From: an uncultured Bacteroidales bacterium
GTDB lineage: Bacteria > Bacteroidota > Bacteroidia > Bacteroidales > UBA11471
NCBI GenBank assembly: GCA_947589325.1
Contig: CANQAM010000019.1
Span: 1 to 44,778, forward strand
DNA: 44,778 bases
Reading direction: 5' to 3'
A model generated the notes under the pieces. The model was not told the DNA's origin, made no database searches, and saw only the letters and a program-made list of their open reading frames with translations. How positions within the stretch are numbered: position 1 is the first letter of the stretch; every line of letters begins with the position of its first letter. A program made the position numbers and the translations under genes. Below are positions 16,125 through 24,777 of this stretch, in pieces.

Positions 16125-18221
16125 TTACTTGTTTTCGTTTTGGAAAACTTTGACGCCGTTTTTCAGGAAGTTGAGATAAGCGGGCACATCTTCCTTGTAA
16201 GAATAGGAGGGACCTACGGGATTTCCGTCGGTGTCGAGCAGCACGTAGAACGGCTGTGCATTGGCTCCGAATTTGTGCCGTTGCAGGTAGCTCCACCGGT
16301 CGCCTATGGTATAGAGCGTGCGCGTTTTGCCGTACTCTTCGATTTTTTCCGGTTCGCGCAGCGGCGTTTTGTCATCGACCATGAGCGTTATCAAGATGTA
16401 ATCGTTTTCGATAACCTCTTTCACTTCGGGAGCCGTCCACACGGCAGCCTCCATTTTGCGGCAGTTCACGCAACCGTAGCCCGAGAAGTCTATCAATACA
16501 GGCTTGTTCACTTTCTTGGCATAAGCCATGCCCTCGTCGTAGTCGGTGAATGCGGCGTGCACTTCATCTTCGTACAAATTGAAATCCTGCGTCGTCAAAG
16601 GCGGAGCGAAAGCGCTGATCGATTTCAACGGTGCACCCCAAAGACCCGGAACCATGTACACGGCAAACGCCAGCGAAATCATGGCAAGGAAAAGGCGAGG
16701 CACCGAAACGTGCGTCGTTTCGCTGTCGTGTGGGAAACGTATTTTGCCCAACAGATAGAAGCCCAGCAGGGCGAAGATGATAATCCAGAGGGAGACGAAA
16801 GTTTCGCGGTCGAGAATATGCCAGCCGTATGCCAAGTCGGCAACCGAGAGGAATTTCAGTGCGAATGCCAATTCGAGGAAGGCCAAGACCACTTTTACCG
16901 AATTGAGCCAGCCGCCCGAGCGGGGCAGCGATTGCAGCATCGACGGGAAGATGGCGAACACCGCAAACGGTATGGCAAGTGCCAGTGCAAATCCCAACAT
17001 ACCGATTGCCGGACCTACCGTCAATCCCATAGACGCGGCTTGTACCAGCAGCGTGCCGATAATGGGACCCGTGCACGAGAACGAAACCAGCACCAGTGTG
17101 AATGCCATGAAGAAGATGCTCAACAGTCCGCTCGTGGAGTCGGCTTTGCTGTCGAGTTTCGTCGTCCACGATGCCGGCAGCGTCAGTTCGAACGCACCGA
17201 AGAACGATATGGCGAATACCACTAAAAGCGCAAAGAAAAGAATGTTGAACACGGCGTTCGTCGCCAGACTGTTCAGCGCGCTCGCGCCGAATATGGCGGT
17301 GATAAGCAAGCCCAAGCCTACATAGATGACGATAATGGCAAGACCGTAAATGACGGCGTCGCGTATCGAGCGGCGCCGGTTGCCCGAACGTTTCAGGAAG
17401 AAACTTACCGTCATCGGTATCATAGGCCATACGCAGGGCGTAACCAATGCGAGCAGACCGCCGAGAAATCCCGAAAAGAAAATAAACCACATCGACGTAT
17501 CGTCGGCAGCCGTCGTTTCTCCGCGAGCTTGCAGTTTGTCGATGACCGGAGTCCACAAATCAGTTTCCTCCGGCTCGGACGTTGCCGCCGGAATTTCCTC
17601 TGCCGGAACAAGTGTTGCGGCAGGCGTTACCGTCTTTTCGCTTTCGGGAGAGGCTGTTTCGGTCTTTTCAACTTTTGCCGGTAATTTTGCGGGTAAATCT
17701 GTTATTTTGTTCGGCTCTGTTTTTTTCATGGGTTTCTGGGCGGCAGCCGGCGGCGTTTGAGCTTTTGCCACGCCTTTTCCGGCAAAATCGAAATCTTCGG
17801 TCGTCGGGGGCAGGCACGACTGGTCGTTGCACGTCATGTAGCGCAGATAGCCTTTCACGGCGAAAGTTTCGCCCGTGATTTTTATCTTTTGTACGAACGT
17901 TACTTCGTGTTCGTACCAATTCAGCTCCATACCGAATGTGTCGTCGTATTTGGTAATCAACTTCGACGGCGAAGTTACGTCGCCGACCAATTCCGCTCCG
18001 TTTATTTCGGCGAAAGTGAAAGAGGTGGGGTTCGGTCCGTCTTCGGGAATATGCAATCCGTACATGTGCCACCCGTCGTCGATTTTTGCTGTGAAATGCA
18101 GCTCTTTTTCTGTTTGCGATACATCGGTTACGGAGAAGCTCCAATGAACCGGATCTTGCATTTGTGCGTTGCCAAAAACTGCTGTTATGAGCAGACTGGC
18201 GAGGAAAATAAATCTCTTCAT
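16125..18221 (-). CDS. dsbD: Thiol:disulfide interchange protein DsbD
   Basis: Moves reducing power from cytoplasmic thioredoxin across the inner membrane to periplasmic proteins. The 698-residue protein has a signal peptide (to about GNAQ) and an N-terminal DsbD-alpha domain with YMTCNDQSCLPP near 130-142. A Pro/Ala/Thr/Glu-rich linker spans about 155-220. A central eight-helix CcdA-like membrane domain (about 235-500) has GLLALVTPCVWPMIPMT and a second Cys in LVSFSCTGPIIG. The C-terminal thioredoxin domain has DFSGYGCVNCRKME near 580-593. All six expected cysteines are in place. No upstream TAnnTTTG box was found, and the outer-membrane protein gene ends only 69 bases upstream. Confidence 0.96.
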   Translation of the reverse strand: MKRFIFLASLLITAVFGNAQMQDPVHWSFSVTDVSQTEKELHFTAKIDDGWHMYGLHIPEDGPNPTSFTFAEINGAELVGDVTSPSKLITKYDDTFGMELNWYEHEVTFVQKIKITGETFAVKGYLRYMTCNDQSCLPPTTEDFDFAGKGVAKAQTPPAAAQKPMKKTEPNKITDLPAKLPAKVEKTETASPESEKTVTPAATLVPAEEIPAATSEPEETDLWTPVIDKLQARGETTAADDTSMWFIFFSGFLGGLLALVTPCVWPMIPMTVSFFLKRSGNRRRSIRDAVIYGLAIIVIYVGLGLLITAIFGASALNSLATNAVFNILFFALLVVFAISFFGAFELTLPASWTTKLDSKADSTSGLLSIFFMAFTLVLVSFSCTGPIIGTLLVQAASMGLTVGPAIGMLGFALALAIPFAVFAIFPSMLQSLPRSGGWLNSVKVVLAFLELAFALKFLSVADLAYGWHILDRETFVSLWIIIFALLGFYLLGKIRFPHDSETTHVSVPRLFLAMISLAFAVYMVPGLWGAPLKSISAFAPPLTTQDFNLYEDEVHAAFTDYDEGMAYAKKVNKPVLIDFSGYGCVNCRKMEAAVWTAPEVKEVIENDYILITLMVDDKTPLREPEKIEEYGKTRTLYTIGDRWSYLQRHKFGANAQPFYVLLDTDGNPVGPSYSYKEDVPAYLNFLKNGVKVFQNENK

Positions 18222-18290
18222 GTTTTTTTTATAGAAAGGTTTGTCTCTTCGCTTCCCGATGTGTTTGACAGACCGCAGAAGCCGTTGTGT

Positions 18291-19907
18291 CTAAAATTTT
18301 ACTCCAAAGGTAATAATTATGTTGTTATTTTTCGTTATCGAACGAGCATTTTTTGCACCTGAAATTTGTTTGTCGGGAACAGCCGAATATGCCATTACTT
18401 CGTTTATGTTACGTCGGTGTTGGTAGGCGGCATCGATATAGACTCGTCTGAACCTGTAACCCAAACCTGCCGAATAGGCTTGTTTCGAGCGGTTCAGCGT
18501 ATAATGCGGCAGCGTGCCGGCTGTCGGCACATAGACGGTATTGTCGAGCCAAGCGTCCGATACGGGCGTGGTCGTAAGGGTATATCCGGCACGCACGCTC
18601 AATTGCGGCAGAATGCGGTATTCGGCCCCCACCCGCACGGTGTGGCTGTTTTTCAGATAATCCTTAATATCTTGATTGTCATACGTATATTCAAATCCGT
18701 CGCGCTCAAACATCTTCATGCGCTTGTTGGCGGTAAATTCGTAATCGACGCTCAAAATGGCTTTCGTGCCGAACATGTAAGACGTGCCGACCAGAACTTT
18801 CATCGGTGTGCGCAGGCGGAAGTCCGTTTCCGACACCGGCGTGTGGCCTTCCGCATTTGTCGAAACTTCACCCTCCTCATCGGTATAAATGTAATCGTTC
18901 ACGATGTCGCCGTAAGCCGTCTGCGTGAGCGAAAAGTAGGTAGGCGTATGCACGGCGATGCCCACCCGCCACGAGTCGGTGATGTAGCCGATAAGTCCGA
19001 CCTTGAAATTTACACCCGTGCCTCGTGTGGAACGCTCGTTGTACAGCGAGTAGTCGGAAGCGGTAATCGGGTAGGAATTCGTGCTGCCGTCGTCATCGAT
19101 AAGTTCCGTTTCGCCCTGCGTGCCGGCAAGCGTTTCTTCGTAATACGACACCACTTGGTATTTCAAATCGTCGATACCCAGCCCGATGCCGAAAAACAGC
19201 CGGTTGGCGATGTTGCCGCCGAAGTTGAACGTATATTCGTTGTCGTAGCCGCTTTCCTGCATATCGAGAAAGCCGCTGCCGCTCGTCTTTCCGTCGGCAT
19301 ACAACCCTTCGTAAATCCAAGTTCCGTTTGCTGCCTGACCGACGGCACGGGTCAGAAAATTGTCGTATGCGAGTACGTCGAGCCATGCAGCGCCGGAAGA
19401 ATAGGTAAGGTTGGCGGGTGCGTCGATGCACAGTCCTGCAATGGAGTTGGAGAGCGAGCCGTTCAGGGCTGCGTAGTTTATACGGTAGTTTTGCGAAAAA
19501 TGCTGCCGCCGGTTGTAGGCGGCACCGAAGTTGATGTTGGCAACCGTCGCGTTTTCGCCGAAACGCATCGTTCCCACGATTCCTATGTTGTCGAAAAGTA
19601 CGCGCGAAGAATGCAGGTCGGAGTTGCCCGGCAGGTTGTCGATTTGGGTGGATTGAATAGCGATGTTCATCGTGGCGGCGACTTCCGACGAACGGAATAC
19701 GCCGATGCCTGCCGGATTCTGCGACAGGCTGCTGATGTCGCCGCCTAACGAGGTGAAAGCTCCACCCATGCTCACGAATCGTGCCGACCCGAAAAGGTCG
19801 GTGTCGCTCATGCGCAACGCTTCCGTTGCCGATTGCGCCTGTCCGATGCCCGTGCTTCCTGCTGCGAACAACAGGGCGAGCGATATATTTTTTAGAATCT
19901 TGTTCAT
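18291..19907 (-). CDS. OMPP1/FadL-type outer-membrane transport protein
   Basis: A 538-residue outer-membrane beta-barrel with signal peptide MNKILKNISLALLFAAGS..GQAQS. The mature start, ATEALRMSDTDLFGSARFVSMGGAFTSLGGDISSLSQNPAGIGVF, is characteristic of Bacteroidetes OMPP1/FadL/TodX relatives with the NPA motif. The C-terminal strands end in aromatic-terminated patterns (NNNIIITFGVKF, final Phe). The ATG at 19907 is preferred over an upstream in-frame start because only it gives a signal peptide. Substrate is unknown; hydrophobic compounds are the family norm. It follows the Tyr/Trp-rich protein gene by 25 bases and is likely cotranscribed. Confidence 0.85.
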   Translation of the reverse strand: MNKILKNISLALLFAAGSTGIGQAQSATEALRMSDTDLFGSARFVSMGGAFTSLGGDISSLSQNPAGIGVFRSSEVAATMNIAIQSTQIDNLPGNSDLHSSRVLFDNIGIVGTMRFGENATVANINFGAAYNRRQHFSQNYRINYAALNGSLSNSIAGLCIDAPANLTYSSGAAWLDVLAYDNFLTRAVGQAANGTWIYEGLYADGKTSGSGFLDMQESGYDNEYTFNFGGNIANRLFFGIGLGIDDLKYQVVSYYEETLAGTQGETELIDDDGSTNSYPITASDYSLYNERSTRGTGVNFKVGLIGYITDSWRVGIAVHTPTYFSLTQTAYGDIVNDYIYTDEEGEVSTNAEGHTPVSETDFRLRTPMKVLVGTSYMFGTKAILSVDYEFTANKRMKMFERDGFEYTYDNQDIKDYLKNSHTVRVGAEYRILPQLSVRAGYTLTTTPVSDAWLDNTVYVPTAGTLPHYTLNRSKQAYSAGLGYRFRRVYIDAAYQHRRNINEVMAYSAVPDKQISGAKNARSITKNNNIIITFGVKF

Positions 19908-19932
19908 GGTCACGTGTGTGGTTTTTAGCGAA

Positions 19933-20964
19933 TTATCTTCGGCTGCGACTGCCGCCACTGCCTGCACTTCCGGAAGAAAAGCCGCCGCTTCTGCTGCCTC
20001 CGCCACCTCCACCGCTGCTCATGCTGCCGCTGCGGGTGCCGGTGTTGTAGCTCGGCGTGTAGGATTGACGGTTGTTGTTGCTGTTATAATTGTTTTGACG
20101 CGGAGCGGATTGATTGTTTTGCCGCTGTGCCGAGCGCGAAGTATTGCCCGTGCGCACCCGTTGTCCCTGTTGGTTGGTAATGATTCGGTTGCCCGACATT
20201 CCCCTGTTCGGCTGCACGGACGCAGGACGGCGGCTGCTCCACCCGCCCGGGTTGTGCGAGGGGCGGGACGGTTGCGGACGATAGTCGGGACGGGGAGGTG
20301 CCGGCGGTGCATACCACCCGCCATGGTATGGCGGATAGTTCCATGCCCAATAGGGATTGCCCCAATATCCGTAGGGCGTATAACCGAATCCCCAATAAAA
20401 CGGGTCCCATCGCCACGACCACGACCAGCTGTAAGGCGCCCACCTATAATCCCAGTAATAGGGATTCGTCCATGTCGGAGTAACGAAAGCGAAATTTCTG
20501 TCGATATATACGTTCCAGTCGTAGGAGTCCAACAAATATATATCGGTGTAGGCGGGGTCGGTGATGTGTATGGTGAAGCGCGGATTGTGGAAACGGCGTA
20601 TGCGTTCGGCATATTCCAAGTCGCTTTGCGAGCCGTTGAATCCGTGCAGATAATAGCCGTCGCCGCTTATCGTTTCGGTTTCGGCAGCGGGCAGCGTGGC
20701 GAGCGAGGTGTCTGTCGTCGCGTAACGGCGGTTGTAGGCATCGACATTCCAATCGCTGTCGATGGCGTTGTCGTCGGCAGGTTCGGTTTCGACGATGACT
20801 TCTGCGGCAGGTTTTGGCTGTACGTTTTCGACCTTTTCAACCTTTTTCTCCTTGTGCTTTTTATCGCTCGGGCGTATGTACAGGTCGTCGTAGTATTGAC
20901 CGGCGGCGATGCCGGGCAATACGAACAGAAGCAGAAACATTCCGATGCGGTTTGCGGTTTTCAT
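19933..20964 (-). CDS. Exported Tyr/Trp-rich protein with Gly/Ser/Arg-rich tail
   Basis: About 343 residues with a signal peptide (MKTANRIGMFLLLFVLPGIAAGQ). After a Lys/Glu-rich stretch (KKHKEKKVEKVE) and a folded-looking part comes a strikingly aromatic region at about 160-220 (YWDYRWAPYSWSWSWRW, WGNPYWAWNYPPYHGGWY). Next are Pro/Arg-rich and Asn/Gln-rich tracts, and the last 30 residues are almost only Gly, Ser and Arg. No family function is known to me. Similar proteins occur in Bacteroidetes as hypothetical exported proteins, and the architecture suggests a surface or matrix protein. The start at 20964 is fixed by an AGGAG sequence seven bases upstream. Confidence 0.75.
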   Translation of the reverse strand: MKTANRIGMFLLLFVLPGIAAGQYYDDLYIRPSDKKHKEKKVEKVENVQPKPAAEVIVETEPADDNAIDSDWNVDAYNRRYATTDTSLATLPAAETETISGDGYYLHGFNGSQSDLEYAERIRRFHNPRFTIHITDPAYTDIYLLDSYDWNVYIDRNFAFVTPTWTNPYYWDYRWAPYSWSWSWRWDPFYWGFGYTPYGYWGNPYWAWNYPPYHGGWYAPPAPPRPDYRPQPSRPSHNPGGWSSRRPASVQPNRGMSGNRIITNQQGQRVRTGNTSRSAQRQNNQSAPRQNNYNSNNNRQSYTPSYNTGTRSGSMSSGGGGGGSRSGGFSSGSAGSGGSRSRR

Positions 20965-20971
20965 AATCATT

Positions 20972-20976
20972 CTCCT
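20972..20976 (-). promoter_or_regulatory. Shine-Dalgarno sequence choosing the start at 20964
   Basis: AGGAG within GAAAGGAGAATGATTATG on the minus strand. The seven-base spacing fits the ATG at 20964. The ATG at 20970 would be too close. Clear Shine-Dalgarno sites are uncommon in this phylum, so this one stands out. Confidence 0.6.
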
Positions 20977-21046
20977 TTCATGCACGCTTTCGCGCTTTTC
21001 TTTTAGATGGAAATCGGACGCGAACGTTTAAGTGAAATCGAATATA

Positions 21047-21054
21047 CAAAGATA
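21047..21054 (-). promoter_or_regulatory. -7 box upstream of the aromatic-rich protein gene
   Basis: TATCTTTG on the minus strand, about 83 bases before the start at 20964. A matching TTTG at the normal 19-21 base distance is not evident; a CAAA on the + strand at 21067-21070 is too close. It is a plausible promoter for this gene and the outer-membrane protein gene. Confidence 0.5.
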
Positions 21055-21092
21055 AAAAGATGTAAGCAAAAAATCATAAACAAGTTGTGAAT

Positions 21093-21134
21093 AAAAGCGA
21101 AAAACGTCGGAATTATCCGGCGTTTTTCGCTTTT
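21093..21134 (-). terminator. Terminator after the DUF308 gene
   Basis: AAAAGCGAAAAACG pairs with CGTTTTTCGCTTTT, extended by CGG/CCG around an AATTAT loop. T-runs exist on both strands. It lies 22 bases beyond the DUF308 stop and separates the rpoN-ispG operon from the exported-protein pair. Confidence 0.88.
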
Positions 21135-21155
21135 TTAAGGACATAAATGTTTTTT

Positions 21156-21743
21156 TCACCCGATAGCTATTTCCGTTCCTTTGCGGTGCAGGTCGTTTTT
21201 GTCGGGTTTCAAATCGAGGGAGAAGACGATAAGCATCGCGCCCCAATAGACGAAAGCGATGGCGCACAGGTAAACGATGACCACGCCTGCCGCCAGCGGC
21301 GAGAAGAAAAAGAAAAACGAAAACAGCAGGAGCAGAATGCCGTTCAGCAGATAGAGCCACCACCCTTTGTTTCGCCGGCTTTGCGCCAGACTCGACACGA
21401 TGTACTTTATTCCCCTGTATAGCAATATGAAAGCGAAGAAGTAGGGGAGCAGCGTTTCGCTCAACAGCAGGTGGCTGATGAGCAGAAATCCGATGAACAG
21501 GTCGAATATGCCTCCGGCGAGCCACCAGCCCCACCCGCTGCGGTTGCGCTCTACGTCGCCCGCAATGACGAGCTGTATCGCCCCCAGCACTACTAATGCC
21601 CAACCCAGCAGCATCGAAATGATAGCATATCCGGCTGCGGGTCTGAACATGAACCATATACCGCACGGTATCAGCAATACGCCTACCGTCAATACCGCCC
21701 ACCAATAGCGGCTTTTACCCCAAAAAGAAAATTTTGTCTCCAT
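21156..21743 (-). CDS. HdeD/DUF308 family membrane protein
   Basis: A 195-residue integral membrane protein with six predicted helices in three pairs: WAVLTVGVLLIPCGIWFM, IISMLLGWALVVLGAIQLV, WWLAGGIFDLFIGFLLI, LPYFFAFILLYRGIKYI, WWLYLLNGILLLLFSFFFFF and GVVIVYLCAIAFVYWGAML. This is the repeating pattern of the HdeD/DUF308 family. E. coli HdeD is linked to acid resistance, but the role here is unknown. It lies 81 bases after ispG and may be the last gene of that operon; no separate promoter was seen. Confidence 0.85.
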   Translation of the reverse strand: METKFSFWGKSRYWWAVLTVGVLLIPCGIWFMFRPAAGYAIISMLLGWALVVLGAIQLVIAGDVERNRSGWGWWLAGGIFDLFIGFLLISHLLLSETLLPYFFAFILLYRGIKYIVSSLAQSRRNKGWWLYLLNGILLLLFSFFFFFSPLAAGVVIVYLCAIAFVYWGAMLIVFSLDLKPDKNDLHRKGTEIAIG

Positions 21744-21824
21744 AATTGTTGAAAAATGTTTTTATGATTTTCCTTTATAACAATCGTTCGGAGCGAAAGT
21801 TTTTTTTCGGGGCGGGTGAATGGG

Positions 21825-23630
21825 TTAAGGTTCCGTCCAGTCGCCGTTTTCCTTGATGAGGGCGATGAGGTGTTCTACGGCTTCTTCTTCGGGAATATTT
21901 TTGAGTACGCACGTTTTGTTTTTGTAGAGGCTGACGCGGTTTCTGCCCGCGCCCACATACCCATAGTCGGCGTCCGCCATTTCGCCCGGACCGTTTACGA
22001 TGCAGCCCATGACGCCGATTTTCAATGTTTTCAGATGCGATGTTGCCGCCTTTATGCGGGCGATTGTTTTTTCGAGGTCGAAAAGCGTGCGGCCGCAACC
22101 CGGACACGATATGTATTCCGTGTGGCTCATGCGCCGGCGGGCGGCTTGTAAAATGCCGTACATGCAGCCCGTGATTTTGTCGTCGGAAATGGTGCCTTCG
22201 TTCCGCAGCCAGATGCCGTCGGCAAAGCCGTCGAGCAGCAGAGCCCCAAAATCGGCTGCCGATTTCAGTTGCAGGTCTTCGACCTCGTTTTCTTTATAAG
22301 AGAGCTGTACGACCACCGGAACGGTGCAGCCGCGCCGCAGCAGCCGGTGGAAAAAGGCGCGGCATTCGCCCACCGGATTGGCATGCCGGCTTGTCAGCAC
22401 GGCGATGACGCTCTTGTCCGAATCCAGCACGTTCCACACCGCCGTATCGAGTTGCGGGTAGGAAAGCATCAAAAATTTTTTCTCGCTCCGGCAGGCGGCA
22501 AGCGCTGCAAGTTCCGCCGTCGTAAAGAGCGGGAACGTATCGGGTTGCCCCGTGTATTTTTCGCAAGGTACGATGCGTATTCCGTCGCCGTCGGCATGGC
22601 AGGAGTAGTCGGCAGGCATGCCCGTATGGGGCTGTCGGTCGGTTATCGTAACGGGCACTTTGTCGCCGCCTACTTCTCCGACGGTACGGCTTTTGCGACG
22701 CTGCATGGCGGTGAAATCGTAATCGGCGGCCGGTGTTCCCTCGATGAAAGCGTGTCCCGCACGGGCAGTGATGTAATCGACGAGTTTGCGGGCGACCGGA
22801 ATTTCCGCTTCGGGCGCTTCGCTCAACGATACCCGCACGGTGTCGCCTATGCCGTCGGCAAGCAGCGTGCCGATACCCACGGCCGATTTTATGCGGCCGT
22901 CCTCGCCTTCGCCCGCTTCGGTAACGCCCAAGTGCAGCGGGTAGTGCATATCTTCTTTCTCCATGGCAGCCAGTAGCATACGCACCGATTGCACCATGAC
23001 GACCGTGTTCGATGCCTTAATCGACAGTACCACATCGTTGAAATTCTCGTCGCGGCACACGCGCAGAAATTCCATGCACGACTCCACGATGCCTGCCGGC
23101 GTGTCGCCGTACCGGCTCATGATGCGGTCGGAGAGCGAACCGTGATTGACACCGATGCGTATGGCGGTGCCGTGCGCCTTGCATATATCGAGCAGACGGA
23201 CGAGCCGGTCGCGCAGGCGCGCCAGTTCGCCGGCATACTCTTCGTCGGTGTATTCGAGGTGTTTGAAGGTGCGCGCGCTGTCAATGAAGTTCCCCGGATT
23301 GATGCGGACTTTTTCCACAATGGCGGCAGCTGCTTCGGCGACGTGCGGATTGAAATGTATGTCTGCCACTAACGGCGTATGGTATCCTCGCCGATGCAGC
23401 TCGTTCTCGATATTGGCGAGATTTTCCGCTTCGCGGGTGCCCTGCGCCGTCAGGCGCACGTAGTCGGCGCCGGCATCGATGATACGGATACACTGCTCCA
23501 CGCTCGGTGCAGTTTCGTGCGTGGGTGTGTTGGTCATCGACTGTATGCGTATGGGGTTGTCGCCGCCCAGAGGCGTATTGCCTATGTGCGTCGTCGTGCT
23601 GTTTCGACGCCGGTAATTGAAAAAGTCCAT
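21825..23630 (-). CDS. ispG: (E)-4-hydroxy-3-methylbut-2-enyl-diphosphate synthase, long form
   Basis: Penultimate step of the MEP isoprenoid pathway, converting MEcPP to HMBPP with a [4Fe-4S] cluster. The 601-residue length is the three-domain form known from plants, Chlamydia and Bacteroidetes, with an inserted domain between the TIM barrel and the reductase domain. The N-terminal barrel has GGDNPIRIQSMTNTPT and PLVADIHFNPHVA, RINPGNF and IRIGVNHGSLSDR. The insert spans about 270-490. The C-terminal cluster domain has CPGCGR at 509-514 and GCIVNGPGEMADADYGYVG from 542. It lies 19 bases downstream of purE. Confidence 0.97.
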   Translation of the reverse strand: MDFFNYRRRNSTTTHIGNTPLGGDNPIRIQSMTNTPTHETAPSVEQCIRIIDAGADYVRLTAQGTREAENLANIENELHRRGYHTPLVADIHFNPHVAEAAAAIVEKVRINPGNFIDSARTFKHLEYTDEEYAGELARLRDRLVRLLDICKAHGTAIRIGVNHGSLSDRIMSRYGDTPAGIVESCMEFLRVCRDENFNDVVLSIKASNTVVMVQSVRMLLAAMEKEDMHYPLHLGVTEAGEGEDGRIKSAVGIGTLLADGIGDTVRVSLSEAPEAEIPVARKLVDYITARAGHAFIEGTPAADYDFTAMQRRKSRTVGEVGGDKVPVTITDRQPHTGMPADYSCHADGDGIRIVPCEKYTGQPDTFPLFTTAELAALAACRSEKKFLMLSYPQLDTAVWNVLDSDKSVIAVLTSRHANPVGECRAFFHRLLRRGCTVPVVVQLSYKENEVEDLQLKSAADFGALLLDGFADGIWLRNEGTISDDKITGCMYGILQAARRRMSHTEYISCPGCGRTLFDLEKTIARIKAATSHLKTLKIGVMGCIVNGPGEMADADYGYVGAGRNRVSLYKNKTCVLKNIPEEEAVEHLIALIKENGDWTEP

Positions 23631-23649
23631 GATGGTGTATGCGTACCGG

Positions 23650-24156
23650 TTAATTGGTCTTGAACGGATATTTCACTTGCGCGAGTTTCTCATTGGCATC
23701 GCTGATTTTTTTCGCCAGATCTTTTTTGTAGGTTTTCAGTCGTTCGGCAATTCGTTTGTCTTCGAGTGAAAGCATCTGCACGGCAAGTATGGCGGCATTG
23801 AGAGCGCCGTTGATGCCGACGGTGGCGACGGGAATGCCCGGAGGCATCTGCACGATGGCGAGCAGGGCGTCCATGCCGTCGAGGGTGGAGTCGATAGGCA
23901 CGCCGATGACCGGCAGCGGCGTCGATGCCGCAATGACGCCCGGCAGGTGCGCTGCCATGCCGGCAGCGGCGATGATTACTTTCACCCCTCTGCCTTCGGC
24001 CTCCTTGGCGAAGTGTTCCACCTTTTCGGGCGTGCGGTGGGCAGAGAGGGCATTCATTTCAAACGGAATTTCAAAGTCGTTCAACAGTTGAGCGGCTTTC
24101 TCCATGACGGGCAGGTCGGAAGTGCTGCCCATGATGATGCTGACGATAGGATTCAT
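23650..24156 (-). CDS. purE: N5-carboxyaminoimidazole ribonucleotide mutase
   Basis: Class I PurE, rearranging N5-CAIR to CAIR in purine synthesis. The 168-residue protein begins PIVSIIMGSTSDLPVME, the phosphate-binding loop. It then shows SAHRTPEK, IIAAAGMAAHLPGVIA, PVIGVPIDST..GMDALLAIVQMPPGIPVATVGING and NAAILAVQMLSL. A longer upstream extension of the frame is not coding; the ATG at 24156 is the family start. It overlaps the upstream gene's stop by four bases (ATGA), suggesting translational coupling. Confidence 0.97.
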   Translation of the reverse strand: MNPIVSIIMGSTSDLPVMEKAAQLLNDFEIPFEMNALSAHRTPEKVEHFAKEAEGRGVKVIIAAAGMAAHLPGVIAASTPLPVIGVPIDSTLDGMDALLAIVQMPPGIPVATVGINGALNAAILAVQMLSLEDKRIAERLKTYKKDLAKKISDANEKLAQVKYPFKTN

Positions 24157-24773
24157 TGGAAAATAGCTATAAGTGTGAGTTGTAAAATCGGTAACAGAAG
24201 CGTGCAGAGAAATCCGCAAAGCAGACCGGCGGAAATTTGCCACAAGTTGTTTTTGTCGAGCAGCATACGGGCAGTGGCTGTCGCACCGGTCGTCAATATA
24301 AGGACGATGAGTACGCCGAGCGGTATGCTCAACAGGGCGGTGCGCATGAAATACGTCAGTGCCCACAATGCCCCGAAACTTGTCATGTAAATACTTATGC
24401 GCCAGCCGCAATAGTTGATGATACTCGTGATGATTGCCGCCACGAATGCGCCGGTCGTGTAGTTCTGAAACCACATGGGCAGATTCAGCCGCGAGGCGAA
24501 CAGACAGCAAAACAACAACATCGTCGCATAAAAGAAGAGTTCTGTTTGATGAAAACCGCCATCGTCTTTTTTCTTGCGGAGGAAAAAACGGAGCAGCAAC
24601 CGAAAAATGGCGGGCAGCACGCCGGCGAAGAATAGAAATCCGCCGCAGATGAACAGTTTGAAAATGAGCGCCAATTCGCCGATATAGCTGCATTCGACGG
24701 CTATCATGCTGCCGTAAAAGGGCAGGAGGCAGGGGTGTGTCAGGAGTGAAAATATGCGGGCGGTTGTCTTCAT
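24153..24773 (-). CDS. PAP2-like integral membrane protein
   Basis: A 206-residue membrane protein with about six helices. MKTTARIFSLLTHPCLLPFYG at the start and LDKNNLWQISAGLLCGFLCTL near the C-terminus recall the Bacteroidetes PAP2-superfamily membrane proteins next to rpoN/purE, which retain the C-terminal Gln..Ala-Gly..Gly pattern. The catalytic Lys-Arg and Ser-Gly-His motifs of true PAP2 phosphatases are not evident, so it is probably not an active phosphatase of that type. The start at 24773 is chosen because it lies four bases after the rpoN stop; its stop overlaps the purE start. Confidence 0.65.
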   Translation of the reverse strand: MKTTARIFSLLTHPCLLPFYGSMIAVECSYIGELALIFKLFICGGFLFFAGVLPAIFRLLLRFFLRKKKDDGGFHQTELFFYATMLLFCCLFASRLNLPMWFQNYTTGAFVAAIITSIINYCGWRISIYMTSFGALWALTYFMRTALLSIPLGVLIVLILTTGATATARMLLDKNNLWQISAGLLCGFLCTLLLPILQLTLIAIFQ

Positions 24774-24777
24774 GGCG

